DNA from: Mesorhizobium tamadayense | Lineage (GTDB): Bacteria; Pseudomonadota; Alphaproteobacteria; Rhizobiales; Rhizobiaceae | DNA: 56,385 bases | Direction of reading: 5' to 3' | NCBI RefSeq assembly: GCF_003863365.1 | Contig: NZ_RQXT01000046.1 | Span: 1 to 56,385 of the forward strand | In this document: piece by piece, positions 17,364-26,797 of the stretch | Layout: the number at the start of each line of letters is the position of its first letter | Numbering within the stretch: position 1 is the first letter of the stretch | Made by a program: the position numbers and the translations under genes | Notes under the pieces: model-generated | Seen by the model: only the letters and a program-made list of their open reading frames with translations | Databases searched by the model: none | What the model was told of the DNA's origin: nothing

Positions 17364-18377
17364 GTGAATAAGCTACTCAAATCAATGCTCGCCACGACGG
17401 TCTTCGTCTCAGCGGCCGCGTTTGCGTCGCAAGGTTATGCGGCCGAGAAAATGAAGCTCGGTCTCTCGATGCCTACGCTGAACACTCCGTTTTTCACCGT
17501 TCTGGTGAACGCAGCCACCGATGAGGCCAAAGCGGTCGGCGGAGAGGTCGTGCAAACGACGAACGCAAACAGGGACGCGAGCCAGCAGGTGACGGATTTC
17601 CGCAACCTGATCAGTGCTGGCGCAAACGTGATCCTTGCCGGCGTCGTGGATCGCGCGGCTATCAAGCCAGCGCTCGACTACGCAAAGAGCCGCAAGGTTC
17701 CGGTGGTCATCGTCGACGACAAGCCTGCCGCCGGCGAGGTCTACGCAGTTGTGCGTGCCGACAATCTCGAGATGGGAGCTCGCGCAGCAGAAGCTCTTAC
17801 CGCTGCCATGGGCGACAAGAAGGGCACGGTCCTGCAAATCACCGGCGCGTTGACAACCACCAACGGCCGCAATCGCAAGGACGGCTTCGACAAGGCCTTC
17901 AAAAAAGACTCAGACGCAAAAATCATTGAACAGACCGCCAACTGGGACGGTCCGACAAGCGCGAACGTTGCGCTCACCGTCATGAGCGGCAATCCTGACG
18001 TCGCCGGCATCTATCTGGCGACGGACACTCTCTACTATGATCCGGTCTCTTCGGCATTGAAGTCCCGTAGCCGCCTCGTTCCGGCTGGCCAATCGGGTCA
18101 CATCGCCATGGTCGCGATCGACGGTGGCTCGGGTGCCCTGAAGGCAATCCGCGAGGGCTTCCTGGACGCCACCATTTCTCAGCCTGTTGTGGACTACGCC
18201 AAGCACGGCGTCGACTATCTCAATGCTGCACTCGACGGAGAGTCGATGAAAGAAGGCCCAACCGATCACAGCAGCACGGTGGTGAAGGACGGCGCGTATT
18301 TCGTCGACGAACTGCCATCGCCGATTATCACCAAGGCGAATGTCGACGACAAAACCCTCTGGGGAAACGCGAAGTAG
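17364..18377 (+). CDS. Sugar ABC transporter periplasmic binding protein (RbsB-like)
   Basis: A 337-residue exported protein. A signal peptide with cleavage near residue 26 (ASQGYAAE) precedes a type I periplasmic binding fold (MKLGLSMPTLNTPFF, then GANVILAGVVDRAAI and IVDDKPAAG). The fold is that of ribose/inositol/galactose binding proteins. It captures a sugar or cyclitol in the periplasm for the ATPase and permease encoded downstream; the ATPase begins 2 bp after its stop. The ribosome site is GGGAGG. It probably has the strongest expression in the operon since it lies first. Confidence 0.88.
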   Translation: MNKLLKSMLATTVFVSAAAFASQGYAAEKMKLGLSMPTLNTPFFTVLVNAATDEAKAVGGEVVQTTNANRDASQQVTDFRNLISAGANVILAGVVDRAAIKPALDYAKSRKVPVVIVDDKPAAGEVYAVVRADNLEMGARAAEALTAAMGDKKGTVLQITGALTTTNGRNRKDGFDKAFKKDSDAKIIEQTANWDGPTSANVALTVMSGNPDVAGIYLATDTLYYDPVSSALKSRSRLVPAGQSGHIAMVAIDGGSGALKAIREGFLDATISQPVVDYAKHGVDYLNAALDGESMKEGPTDHSSTVVKDGAYFVDELPSPIITKANVDDKTLWGNAK

Positions 18378-18379
18378 TC

Positions 18380-19933
18380 ATGGCCGCTCGCCCCGAATAT
18401 TCGAAGGCGTTGGCGATGTCCGAGCAGATCGTCAAGATCGACGGCGCCGTCAAACGCTTCGGCGGGACCACCGCTCTCAATGGGTTGTCCATCGAGATTA
18501 GACGGGGCGAGTCGCATGGCCTCATCGGCCGCAATGGCGCCGGGAAATCTACGCTCGTGTCAATCCTCACGGGCTTGAGGGCGATCGATTCCGGGACCTT
18601 CCTGCTGAACGGCTCAGCGCCGCCGGCGCTGAGCGATCGAAACGCGTGGCGTGAGGCGGTTGCCTGCGTCTATCAGCATCGAACTCTCGTTCCCGACCTC
18701 AGCGTCGCCGAAAACCTCTACCTTGGGCAATACCAAGGCAAACGGATGATTTCCTGGCGCGCTTTGAACCAGGAAGCCGCAGCGGCCCTGGAGAGTTGGA
18801 ACATTCCCATCCTTCCCACTACTCAGGTCAGAGACCTCGGTGTCGGGGAAGCGCAAATGGTGGAGATAGCGCGCGCCCTCAACCAAGGGTCGCGGTTCGT
18901 TATCCTCGATGAACCGACTGCTCAGCTTATCGCAAGCGAGATCGATCAATTGATATCGCGGGTCAATGAGCTGCGAGAGCGAGGAGTGACCTTCCTTTTT
19001 ATCTCGCATCACTTGGATGAGGTGCCGCGAGTGTGTGACGCCGTGACTGTACTCCGTAACGGTCGCGATGTTCTGCATGGAGACGCGCAAAAGCTCTCTA
19101 CCGCGCAGATCGTGTCTGCCATGGTAGGTGATGAGGCGACAGGCATCGCTCTAACCGCCAGCGAACACGTAGCGCGGCCGGCGCTGGCCCCCGAAACGCC
19201 GGTTGTTCTCAAGGCGCGAGTTAAACTGGACGCTTGCCAGGATGCACTGGATTTCTCCCTCCGCGCCGGAGAGGTCGTCGGATTCGCCGGACATTCTGGC
19301 TCAGGTTCTCGCCATATGGCGCTCGCACTAGCGGGACACATTTCGAAGTGGTCGGGCGAGATAGTGCTGAACGGCAAAAGCGTGCCCAAGCCTTGGAATC
19401 CCAGGACAGCGGTCGAGCGGGGCATGGCGCTTTTGCCAGAGGATCGCATCAAAACCGGTCTCGTGGGGTCAATGTCCATTGAGGACAACATCACTCTACC
19501 GTCCCTCAAGGCATTTTCGAAACGCGTTCTTATCGACCGGCGGGCTCGCAGAAAATTTTCGGAAGACAATCGCGCAGATCTCGGAATTGTCTGTCATTCG
19601 GTGAAGCAAGGCGTCGGAGAATTGAGTGGTGGTAATCAGCAAAAGGTGTTGCTGGGCTCAGCTCTCAGCAGCAACCCATCCGTCCTTGTCCTCCTTCACC
19701 CAACCGCCGGCGTCGATATCGCCTCGAAGGCGACAATCCTCGACATTGTCGAACGACGCCGTCGGGATGGATTGGGCGTCATCCTCGTCAGCGATGAACC
19801 TGAGGAACTTGCATTCTGCGATCGTGTCCAAGTCTGGGTTCGCGGGAGGAAAGTTATCGAAAAAAGCGGGATGAGCGAGGAAGAACTCGTGTCCGCGATG
19901 GAAGGATTCCATCTATCTCCGGAGTTATCATGA
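18380..19933 (+). CDS. Sugar ABC transporter ATP-binding protein, double domain (RbsA-like)
   Basis: A 517-residue protein with two fused nucleotide-binding domains. NBD1 has Walker A GRNGAGKST near residue 54, a variant signature LGVGEAQMVEIARAL, and Walker B VILDEPTAQL. NBD2 has a degenerate Walker A (GHSGSGSRH) and signature LSGGNQQKV. Its Walker B is VLVLLHPTAGVD, where the usual D-E is replaced by Leu439-His440. So only the first site is likely to hydrolyse ATP. An in-frame ATG at 18416 (MSEQIVKI) could be the real start. The stop overlaps the permease start by 4 bp. Confidence 0.88.
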   Translation: MAARPEYSKALAMSEQIVKIDGAVKRFGGTTALNGLSIEIRRGESHGLIGRNGAGKSTLVSILTGLRAIDSGTFLLNGSAPPALSDRNAWREAVACVYQHRTLVPDLSVAENLYLGQYQGKRMISWRALNQEAAAALESWNIPILPTTQVRDLGVGEAQMVEIARALNQGSRFVILDEPTAQLIASEIDQLISRVNELRERGVTFLFISHHLDEVPRVCDAVTVLRNGRDVLHGDAQKLSTAQIVSAMVGDEATGIALTASEHVARPALAPETPVVLKARVKLDACQDALDFSLRAGEVVGFAGHSGSGSRHMALALAGHISKWSGEIVLNGKSVPKPWNPRTAVERGMALLPEDRIKTGLVGSMSIEDNITLPSLKAFSKRVLIDRRARRKFSEDNRADLGIVCHSVKQGVGELSGGNQQKVLLGSALSSNPSVLVLLHPTAGVDIASKATILDIVERRRRDGLGVILVSDEPEELAFCDRVQVWVRGRKVIEKSGMSEEELVSAMEGFHLSPELS

Positions 19934-20937
19934 CCCACAGCCCAATCACCGCAGGCGCGGTGGCGCCAAAACGGGTTCTGAGCGATCTGCTCCAACCGGA
20001 GTGGGCTATCCTACCGGTCCTGGTCGTCGTCATGATCGTCGGCGCCGCGCTGAATTCGGCCTTCCTTTCTTACGACAATTTCTACGGAGTGGTGCAGCAG
20101 GCCAGCGAGCTTGGAATTCTCACTATGGGCCTGACCGTGGTTCTCATCGCCGGCAAGTTCGACCTGTCGCTTGAATCCACTTTTGGACTAGCGCCGATGG
20201 TCGGAGTCTATTGCCTTCTCGACGCAGGCGGTAGCGGCTTGAACCTCGCAGACTCCCCGTTCTTGGCGCTTGTCGCGATCTTCCTGACGGGCGCACTGAT
20301 CGGTGCATTCAATGGCATTTTGGTGGTCTATCTCAAATTCAACGCGTTCATCGCCACCTTGGCCACTTTGATCCTGTTGCGCGGCATAAGCCTCGGGTTG
20401 ACACGTGGCGAGACCCTTTCTGATTTGCCTTCGCTTCTGACCTATCCTGGAGAAGCGACTGTTCTGGGGGCGCCAGTCTCCTTTTTGGTCGCACTCGGCT
20501 TGCTGGTCATTCTCACTGTCTTCACGTCCCGCCACAGGATTGGCAGGATGCTCTACGCAGTTGGCGGCAACCCCCAGGCAGCTCGCGTCGCGGGTATCCC
20601 GGTGGAGCGGATTCTGATGGGCGTATTCGTGGTAGCCGGCATGCTCGCAGCGCTGGCAGGGTTGCTGCAGGCAGGACGAATTGCGTCAATCCCGTCGTCT
20701 CTCGGACAGAACCTGATCTTCAATGCGTTCGCAGCTGCCGTTTTGGGCGGAGTAAGTTTGAACGGTGGGCGCGGCACCATCGCTGGCGCGTGTGGAGGGG
20801 TGCTTCTGCTAGTTCTGATCCAGGACGTGTTGGTCCTGTCCCAAGTCCCCGCGTATTGGATCAATGCCACGACAGGCGGGATCATCCTCATTGCGCTCTT
20901 CATCAGCAAAATAAGCGGAGCCGACAAGGCAAATTGA
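19930..20937 (+). CDS. Sugar ABC transporter permease (RbsC-like)
   Basis: A 335-residue integral membrane protein with about nine hydrophobic segments. The conserved block RMLYAVGGNPQAARVAGI and the end region AAAVLGGVSLNGGRG are typical of ribose-type permeases (BPD_transp_2 family). It forms the channel for the binding protein and double ATPase encoded just before it. The binding protein-ATPase-permease order matches many rbs-like operons. SDR and ring-cleavage genes follow on the same strand with short gaps, so they are probably co-transcribed. Confidence 0.9.
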   Translation: MTHSPITAGAVAPKRVLSDLLQPEWAILPVLVVVMIVGAALNSAFLSYDNFYGVVQQASELGILTMGLTVVLIAGKFDLSLESTFGLAPMVGVYCLLDAGGSGLNLADSPFLALVAIFLTGALIGAFNGILVVYLKFNAFIATLATLILLRGISLGLTRGETLSDLPSLLTYPGEATVLGAPVSFLVALGLLVILTVFTSRHRIGRMLYAVGGNPQAARVAGIPVERILMGVFVVAGMLAALAGLLQAGRIASIPSSLGQNLIFNAFAAAVLGGVSLNGGRGTIAGACGGVLLLVLIQDVLVLSQVPAYWINATTGGIILIALFISKISGADKAN

Positions 20938-20970
20938 AACGGCCAACGGCACGATACGGGAGAAAAGACG

Positions 20971-21693
20971 ATGCGTCTGAGGGATAAGGTGGCACTCATA
21001 ACCGGCGGAGCACGAGGTATAGGCAAGGCTACCGTGGAGCTGTTTGAGAGGGAAGGCGCGAAGGTCCACGCATGCGATCTCAGCTTCGATGACGAGCTCA
21101 CCAGCAAGAACGTGGTTCGCCATAAGCTCGACGTCACGGATTTTGAGAATTGGACCGCCGTCGTGGAAGCCATCATCGGTGAGGACGGCAGGATCGATAT
21201 CCTGTTCAACAATGCGGGGACGGTTCTGTCCTACGATGGGATCGCAGAGATCGCGATTGACGACTGGAACAAAGTCATTGCCATCAATCAGACTGGCCCA
21301 TTCTACGGAATGAAAGTCGTCATTCCCCACATGAAGACAAATGGCGGCGGGTCAATTGTCAACACGTCGTCGATCTGGGGAATAGCCGGAGCGGCAGGCG
21401 TGTCCGCCTATACCGCATCCAAGGCCGCTGTCAGGTATATGAGTAAGAACGCTGCCCTGACCTATGTGGGCGACGGTATTCGCGTCAATTCTATCCACCC
21501 AGGGATTATCAGCACGCCGATGATCGACGCCCAGGATTCGAGCATCACGGCGGCCATCGTCAATATCACTCCCATGAAGCGGCTCGGGAGACCGGAAGAA
21601 ATCGCCTACGGCGCGTTGTTCCTGGCCAGTGACGAATCCAGCTTCATGACTGGCGCCGAGCTCGTCATTGATGGCGGCTACACGGCGCCATAG
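20971..21693 (+). CDS. SDR-family NAD(P)-dependent oxidoreductase
   Basis: A 240-residue classical short-chain dehydrogenase. The cofactor motif is TGGARGIGKAT near residue 11, the structural NNAG is present, and the catalytic Ser...Tyr-x-x-x-Lys is SSIWG... with YTASK. The C-terminus ends in IDGGYTAP as usual. It likely oxidises a secondary alcohol to a ketone. Placed 33 bp after the sugar permease and before a maleylacetate reductase, it fits an early step in catabolism of the transported compound. The substrate is inferred only from context. Confidence 0.88.
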   Translation: MRLRDKVALITGGARGIGKATVELFEREGAKVHACDLSFDDELTSKNVVRHKLDVTDFENWTAVVEAIIGEDGRIDILFNNAGTVLSYDGIAEIAIDDWNKVIAINQTGPFYGMKVVIPHMKTNGGGSIVNTSSIWGIAGAAGVSAYTASKAAVRYMSKNAALTYVGDGIRVNSIHPGIISTPMIDAQDSSITAAIVNITPMKRLGRPEEIAYGALFLASDESSFMTGAELVIDGGYTAP

Positions 21694-21720
21694 GGCCGAT
21701 CGAAAATCGGGAGATACGCG

Positions 21721-22008
21721 TTGCTTTTTGTCGTTCATTGCCTTGACCGTGCAGATGCACTTCCGCGGCGTCTCGCAAATTACGACGCGCACAAGGCCTA
21801 CCTTGCAAGCGGTTCCATTGCGACCGTGATCTCTGGACCGCTGGTCGCGGAGGACGGTGTGACCATGATCGGGTCACTTTTCGTTTTCTCGGCCAACACA
21901 ATCGAGGAGGTAAAGGCCTTCAACGCTGCAGATCCATTCGCCTCCGCCAATGTCTGGCAGAACGTGAACATCCATCCATTCCTGATGCGTGTGGACAATC
22001 GCCTCTGA
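21721..22008 (+). CDS. YciI-like family protein
   Basis: A 95-residue ferredoxin-like-fold protein of the YCII family: LFVVHCLDRADALPRRL, the conserved His in DAHKAYL, and ADPFASANVWQNVNI. Family members include lactone isomerases and dehydrochlorinases of aromatic degradation. The start is a TTG at 21721 behind GGGAGA. It lies between the SDR and maleylacetate reductase genes, so an isomerase or dehydratase step in this pathway is plausible. Confidence 0.8.
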   Translation: MLFVVHCLDRADALPRRLANYDAHKAYLASGSIATVISGPLVAEDGVTMIGSLFVFSANTIEEVKAFNAADPFASANVWQNVNIHPFLMRVDNRL

Positions 22009-22024
22009 CGCGAAAGGAACGACA

Positions 22025-23083
22025 ATGAAGACCTTCGTCTATAACGGCCAACCCGCCCGAGTGATCTTCGGCTCCGGGACGATCTCGACGCTGCCGGAAG
22101 AGGTCGAACGGATGGGTTTGCAACGTGTCCTCGTGCTAGCGACGCCGCCGCAGGAGGCCGATGCCTTTCGCCTTGCCAAGTCAATCGGGGAGCGGGCGGC
22201 TGGCGTCTATGCAAAGGCGACAATGCATACGCCTGTTTCGGTAACGGAAGACGCGATGCGCGTGGTGGCCGAGCTCAATGTCGACGGGCTGGTTGCAGTT
22301 GGAGGCGGTTCAACAACGGGGCTCGCCAAAGCAATCGCGCTGCGGACCGACTTACCGCAGATCGTAGCCCCAACAACCTATGCCGGCTCGGAGATGACGC
22401 CGATCCTGGGTGAAACCAAGGACGGCGCGAAGATTACTCAGACGAGCCCGAAGGTTCTGCCCGAGGTTGTCATCTATGACGTGGAACTCACGATGACACT
22501 TCCCGCCGCTATGTCCGGAACAAGCGGGATGAACGCGATCGCTCACGCGGTTGAGGCTCTTTATGCGCGGGAAAGCAACCCTGTAGTCAGCTTGATGGCG
22601 AAAGAAGCGATTGGTGCTCTTGCCGACTCTTTGCCGGTCATCGCTCTACGGCCGCAGGATCCGGAGGCGCGGTGGAAAGCGCTCTATGGCGCCTGGCTCT
22701 GTGGCATATGTCTCGGCTCAGTTGGAATGGCGCTGCATCACAAGCTCTGCCACACTCTGGGAGGCACCTTTGACCTGCCACATGCGGAGACCCACACGAT
22801 CGTGTTGCCGCATGCGCTAGCCTACAACGCTCCTGCCATTCCGACAGTGATCGACAATTTGCGGGCCGTCCTGAAGGCCGATCCCGCGATGGCGCTCTAT
22901 GACCTCGCCGGACAGATTGGGGCCAAACGTGCTCTTTCGGACATCGGTATGCCGCAAAGCGGGATCGACATCGCAACAGACCGTGCGCTCGCAAATCCGT
23001 ATTGGAATCCCCGTGCCCTGGAGCGCGAGCCAATCAGGGAACTGATCGCCCGGGCTTATGCCGGAGAACCACCACAGGCTTGA
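22025..23083 (+). CDS. Maleylacetate reductase
   Basis: A 352-residue protein of the iron-type alcohol dehydrogenase superfamily, maleylacetate reductase branch. It reduces maleylacetate to 3-oxoadipate with NAD(P)H. Visible features are the nucleotide-binding GGGSTTGLAKAIAL, PTTYAGSEMTPI, the helical MNAIAHAVEALY, and the histidine pair in HHKLCHTLGG. The ATG at 22025 (MKTFVYNG) has GAAAGGAAC before it and fits the family start. It links the hydroxyquinol dioxygenase at 33372 to the 3-oxoadipate genes that follow. Confidence 0.92.
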   Translation: MKTFVYNGQPARVIFGSGTISTLPEEVERMGLQRVLVLATPPQEADAFRLAKSIGERAAGVYAKATMHTPVSVTEDAMRVVAELNVDGLVAVGGGSTTGLAKAIALRTDLPQIVAPTTYAGSEMTPILGETKDGAKITQTSPKVLPEVVIYDVELTMTLPAAMSGTSGMNAIAHAVEALYARESNPVVSLMAKEAIGALADSLPVIALRPQDPEARWKALYGAWLCGICLGSVGMALHHKLCHTLGGTFDLPHAETHTIVLPHALAYNAPAIPTVIDNLRAVLKADPAMALYDLAGQIGAKRALSDIGMPQSGIDIATDRALANPYWNPRALEREPIRELIARAYAGEPPQA

Positions 23084-23144
23084 AAATTGTGGGCGGATAC
23101 TTCCTCGCCTTCGCGGGAGTAAGGCCGGTCCAAGAGGAGTTGGT

Positions 23145-23879
23145 ATGGACAAGACTATCGCGACTCTTCGCGAAGCGGTGAGTGGTATTGACGACGGCAT
23201 GACGGTGATGATCGGCGGCTTCGGAGGGTCCGGGGCACCAATCGAGCTGATCCACGCCTTGATCGACCGTTTCGTGCAAACCCGTCATCCGACGAACTTG
23301 ACGGTTGTGAACAACAACGCTGGCAACGGCCATGTTGGGCTGGCGGCCCTAATCGAGCAGGGAATGGTTTCTAAACTGATCTGCTCGTTCCCGAGGTCGG
23401 CCGATCCGCGCGTTTTCACGGACCTCTATTTGGCTGGCAAGATCGAACTCGAACTCGTTCCGCAAGGGACACTCGCGGAACGCATTCGTGCGGGAGGTGC
23501 CGGCATCCCCGCATTCTATACGCCGACGGGATACGGAACGGACCTTGCGAAGGGCAAGCCGGTCGAGGAGTTTGAGGGCCGCCCCTATATCAGGGAGCGT
23601 TGGCTGAAGGCCGATTTCGCATTGGTAAAAGCGCATCTTGGCGACACGTTTGGCAACCTCACCTTCAACAAAGCCGCGCGCAATTTTAATCCACTGATGT
23701 GTATGGCGGCCCAGACGACGATAGTTCAGGTGTCCAGCATTGTTCGTCCGGGAGATATCGATCCGGAGACCGTCGTGACTCCCGGCATCTTTGTGCAAGG
23801 CCTCGTGGAGGTCGCGGAGCCGGCGCAAGAAGAGACGCTTAACCGGGCAAATGCCGTCTACCCGGAGGTTGTCCAATGA
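23145..23879 (+). CDS. pcaI: 3-oxoadipate CoA-transferase subunit A
   Basis: A 244-residue alpha subunit of a class I CoA-transferase. It carries the GGFGGSGAPIEL glycine-rich region near residue 24 and the family stretch YTPTGYGTDLAKGK. With subunit B it moves CoA from succinyl-CoA to 3-oxoadipate. The ATG at 23145 follows AAGAGGAGTTGGT. The stop overlaps subunit B by 4 bp. The pathway context (maleylacetate reductase before, thiolase after) favours 3-oxoadipate over acetoacetate as substrate. Confidence 0.9.
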   Translation: MDKTIATLREAVSGIDDGMTVMIGGFGGSGAPIELIHALIDRFVQTRHPTNLTVVNNNAGNGHVGLAALIEQGMVSKLICSFPRSADPRVFTDLYLAGKIELELVPQGTLAERIRAGGAGIPAFYTPTGYGTDLAKGKPVEEFEGRPYIRERWLKADFALVKAHLGDTFGNLTFNKAARNFNPLMCMAAQTTIVQVSSIVRPGDIDPETVVTPGIFVQGLVEVAEPAQEETLNRANAVYPEVVQ

Positions 23880-24544
23880 ACAAATTGAACCCCACTCAGA
23901 TTGCGTGGCGCGCTGCCCAGGACATAGCTGATGGCGCATACGTGAACCTCGGCATAGGGCTCCCTGAGCTCGTCGCTCGCTTCCAGCCGCCCGGACGACA
24001 AGCGATCTTTCATACCGAGAACGGAATCCTGGGTTTCGGCGAAGCTCCTGCAGCCGGACAAGAGGACTGGGACTTAATCAATGCTGGTAAGAAAGCCGTG
24101 ACACTGAACCCAGGGACCGCCTTCTTCCATCATGCCGACAGCTTCGCAATGGTTCGTGGCGGTCATCTGGATGTCGCCATCCTCGGTGCCTACGAAGTGG
24201 CTGAAAATGGCGATCTAGCAAATTGGTCGACCGGGCCAAATGGCGTCCCCGCCGTCGGTGGGGCCATGGACCTGGTCCACGGCGCCAAACGGGTAGCAGT
24301 GATTACAGACCACATCACGAAGGACGGTAAGGCCAAACTCGTCAAGCGATGCACTCTGCCGCTCACCGGCGTCCAGTGCGTGACACGCATCTACACCAGC
24401 CTCGCATTGATCGATATCGTGGACGCGCACTTCGTGCTTCGTGAAAAACTGTCGTCCATTTCACTCGACGAATTGCAAGCGCTGACTGGCGCTGAATTGC
24501 ACGTTGTCGGCGCGGTTGCCGACCTTATCGTTCCGGATGTTTGA
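23876..24544 (+). CDS. pcaJ: 3-oxoadipate CoA-transferase subunit B
   Basis: A 222-residue beta subunit. It carries GIGLPELV and the active-site glutamate in HTENGILGFG near residue 46, the residue that forms the glutamyl-CoA intermediate in this family. The end region (ALTGAELHVVGAVADL) is usual. It is translated by 4-bp overlap with subunit A and followed 1 bp later by the thiolase gene, so the three are tightly coupled. Confidence 0.9.
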   Translation: MNKLNPTQIAWRAAQDIADGAYVNLGIGLPELVARFQPPGRQAIFHTENGILGFGEAPAAGQEDWDLINAGKKAVTLNPGTAFFHHADSFAMVRGGHLDVAILGAYEVAENGDLANWSTGPNGVPAVGGAMDLVHGAKRVAVITDHITKDGKAKLVKRCTLPLTGVQCVTRIYTSLALIDIVDAHFVLREKLSSISLDELQALTGAELHVVGAVADLIVPDV

Positions 24545-24545
24545 C

Positions 24546-25745
24546 ATGAGCGAAGCGTTTATCTGCGACTACGTCCGCACGCCGATCGGCCGCTTCGGCG
24601 GCATGCTTTCATCGGTGCGAGCTGACGACCTCGGAGCCGTTCCGCTGAAGGAACTGATGAAGCGGCACGCGTCCCTCGACTGGCAAGCGGTGGATGAGGT
24701 GATATTCGGCTGCGCGAACCAAGCTGGCGAAGACAATCGCAACGTCGCCAGAATGTCGTTGCTGTTAGCCGGACTACCTGAAACGGTGCCCGGAACGACG
24801 ATGAACCGGCTCTGCGGCTCAGGCATGGATGCTGTGATCACCGCGGCCCGCGCTATCAAGGCAAGGGAAGCAGACCTTGTGATCGCAGGGGGCGTCGAAT
24901 CCATGTCGCGAGCGCCCTTCGTATTGCCCAAAGCAGAAACGGCATTCTCTCGACATGCAGAGGTCCACGACACGACTATCGGTTGGCGCTTCGTCAATCC
25001 AGCGATGGCGGCGCGCTACGGTGTCGATTCGATGCCGCAGACTGGCCAGAACGTTGCAGACGATTTCGGGGTCAGTCGGCAGGATCAAGACCTGTTTGCG
25101 CTCGCTTCCCAGAACAAGGCGGCAAACGCGCAGTCGAACGGGCGCCTGGCACGGGAAATCACACCTGTTGTCGTTTCTCAGCGCAAGGGCGATCCCCTGA
25201 TCGTCGACCGTGACGAACATCCTCGCGCTACGACCTTCGAAACGCTTTCCAAGCTGAAGCCGCTCTTCAATGGTGGCAGCGTGACAGCTGGCAACTCGTC
25301 AGGAGTAAACGACGGCGCCGCGGCCTTGATCGTCGCAACCGAGACTGCCGCCAAGAAGAATGGTTTGACGCCGATTGCTCGCATCGTCGCCGGCGCTACC
25401 GCAGGCGTTGCGCCGCGGATCATGGGCATCGGGCCGGCACCCGCATCTCAGAAGTTGATGAGCCGTTTGGGCTTGGTAGCGGATGATTTCGACGTCATCG
25501 AACTCAACGAGGCTTTTGCCTCGCAAGGTCTGGCGACGCTTCGTGAGCTAGGGGTAGCTCTGAATGATGATCGGGTTAACCGCAATGGCGGTGCGATCGC
25601 ACTGGGTCATCCCTTGGGCATGTCGGGCGCCCGCATTGCCGGCACGGCCGCAATCGAAATGTCTCTGTCGGGCGGCAGGCGTGCGCTCGCCACCATGTGC
25701 GTCGGTGTCGGACAAGGAATTGCCGTGGCATTGGAGAGAGCATAA
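24546..25745 (+). CDS. pcaF: 3-oxoadipyl-CoA thiolase
   Basis: A 399-residue thiolase that splits 3-oxoadipyl-CoA into succinyl-CoA and acetyl-CoA. The nucleophilic cysteine lies in NRLCGSGMDAV near residue 91, the histidine in GGAIALGHPLGMSGAR, and the second cysteine in TMCVGVGQG near the end. The sequence is of the PcaF type rather than a biosynthetic acetoacetyl-CoA thiolase, as supported by the pcaIJ genes in front. The ATG at 24546 lies 1 bp after the pcaJ stop. It ends the run of ring-cleavage products entering central metabolism. Confidence 0.92.
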   Translation: MSEAFICDYVRTPIGRFGGMLSSVRADDLGAVPLKELMKRHASLDWQAVDEVIFGCANQAGEDNRNVARMSLLLAGLPETVPGTTMNRLCGSGMDAVITAARAIKAREADLVIAGGVESMSRAPFVLPKAETAFSRHAEVHDTTIGWRFVNPAMAARYGVDSMPQTGQNVADDFGVSRQDQDLFALASQNKAANAQSNGRLAREITPVVVSQRKGDPLIVDRDEHPRATTFETLSKLKPLFNGGSVTAGNSSGVNDGAAALIVATETAAKKNGLTPIARIVAGATAGVAPRIMGIGPAPASQKLMSRLGLVADDFDVIELNEAFASQGLATLRELGVALNDDRVNRNGGAIALGHPLGMSGARIAGTAAIEMSLSGGRRALATMCVGVGQGIAVALERA

Positions 25746-25774
25746 CCAGTCGTCACCAATGCCGCCTCGACTGC

Positions 25775-26689
25775 TCAGCTGGTCCAGATCTTTTCGTATT
25801 CGCCGACGCGGAAGCGTTCGACCAGGAAATCTATGAACAAGCGGGTTCGTGTTGGAAGCATGACCTTCGTAGGAAACGCGATATTCATGGTAAGGCGGGG
25901 CAAGTCCCAATCATCCAGAACCCTGACGAGCCGCCCGGCGTCAAGATCGGCCTGTATGATGTAGGCTGGCTGGGCCAGAATTCCCAACCCGTTTCGTGCA
26001 GCCACACAGATCAACTGGCCATCATTTGCATTGATGATGCCGTCCACGTCGATCCTGACCTGGTCATCGCCCTTGCGGAAATTGAATTGGTTCCAGTTAT
26101 CGGCGAGTGTGTAGAGAATGAGATCGTGCTCGGCCAAATCACTGGGATGGCGGGGAGTGCCGCGACGCTCCAGGTAGGCTGGAGACGCAGCCAAAAGACG
26201 CCGCGTCTCGGCAAGGCGCCTGATTGTAATGGAACTGTCCGCTTCGACACGGCGCGTTCTGATTGCGAGATCGAGGCCATTCTCGACGATGTCATAATAT
26301 CGGTTTGAGGACACGATATCGATAGTGACGTTGGGGTATCGATCGCGAAACTGTTGCACGACAGGCATCAGATGCAGCAGGGAAAATGAAAGAGAGGCTC
26401 CGACCCGCAGTCGACCATTCGGGCTAGCCGCTTTTGCTGACACATTTGCTTCGGCGTCGAGAAGGCTGTGCATGATTTCCCGTGCCTGCCCGTAGAACTG
26501 CTCACCTTCGCTCGTGAGACTCAATTGGCGGGTGGATCGGTGCACCAGGCGAACGCCAAGGCGTGTCTCTAAGTTCATCAGGTAGCGGCTTACGCTCGAA
26601 ATAGACATTCCGAGCGTCTCTCCTGCTCGAGTTAGGCTCGCTTCCTCCGCGATCCTTACGAACACGTCCAATTCGGTCCAGCGATCCAT
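25775..26689 (-). CDS. LysR-family transcriptional regulator
   Basis: A 304-residue regulator with an N-terminal helix-turn-helix (FVRIAEEASLTRAGETLGMS, residues about 10-29) and the C-terminal effector-binding domain of the CrgA/AaeR-like group. It converges on pcaF (29-bp gap) and is divergent from the Dabb gene. Placed in the middle of the ring-cleavage locus, it is the likely local regulator. The inducer is unknown. Confidence 0.88.
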   Translation of the reverse strand: MDRWTELDVFVRIAEEASLTRAGETLGMSISSVSRYLMNLETRLGVRLVHRSTRQLSLTSEGEQFYGQAREIMHSLLDAEANVSAKAASPNGRLRVGASLSFSLLHLMPVVQQFRDRYPNVTIDIVSSNRYYDIVENGLDLAIRTRRVEADSSITIRRLAETRRLLAASPAYLERRGTPRHPSDLAEHDLILYTLADNWNQFNFRKGDDQVRIDVDGIINANDGQLICVAARNGLGILAQPAYIIQADLDAGRLVRVLDDWDLPRLTMNIAFPTKVMLPTRTRLFIDFLVERFRVGEYEKIWTS

Positions 26690-26797
26690 TTTTGCGCCCA
26701 GCGGGAAGGTGTTTTCTCGTTGGCAGTCTTTATCGTCTCTACGGCAAATGCAATTCCTGCTGACGATAATCAGTTGTCACACGCCTGCGAGGATCGG

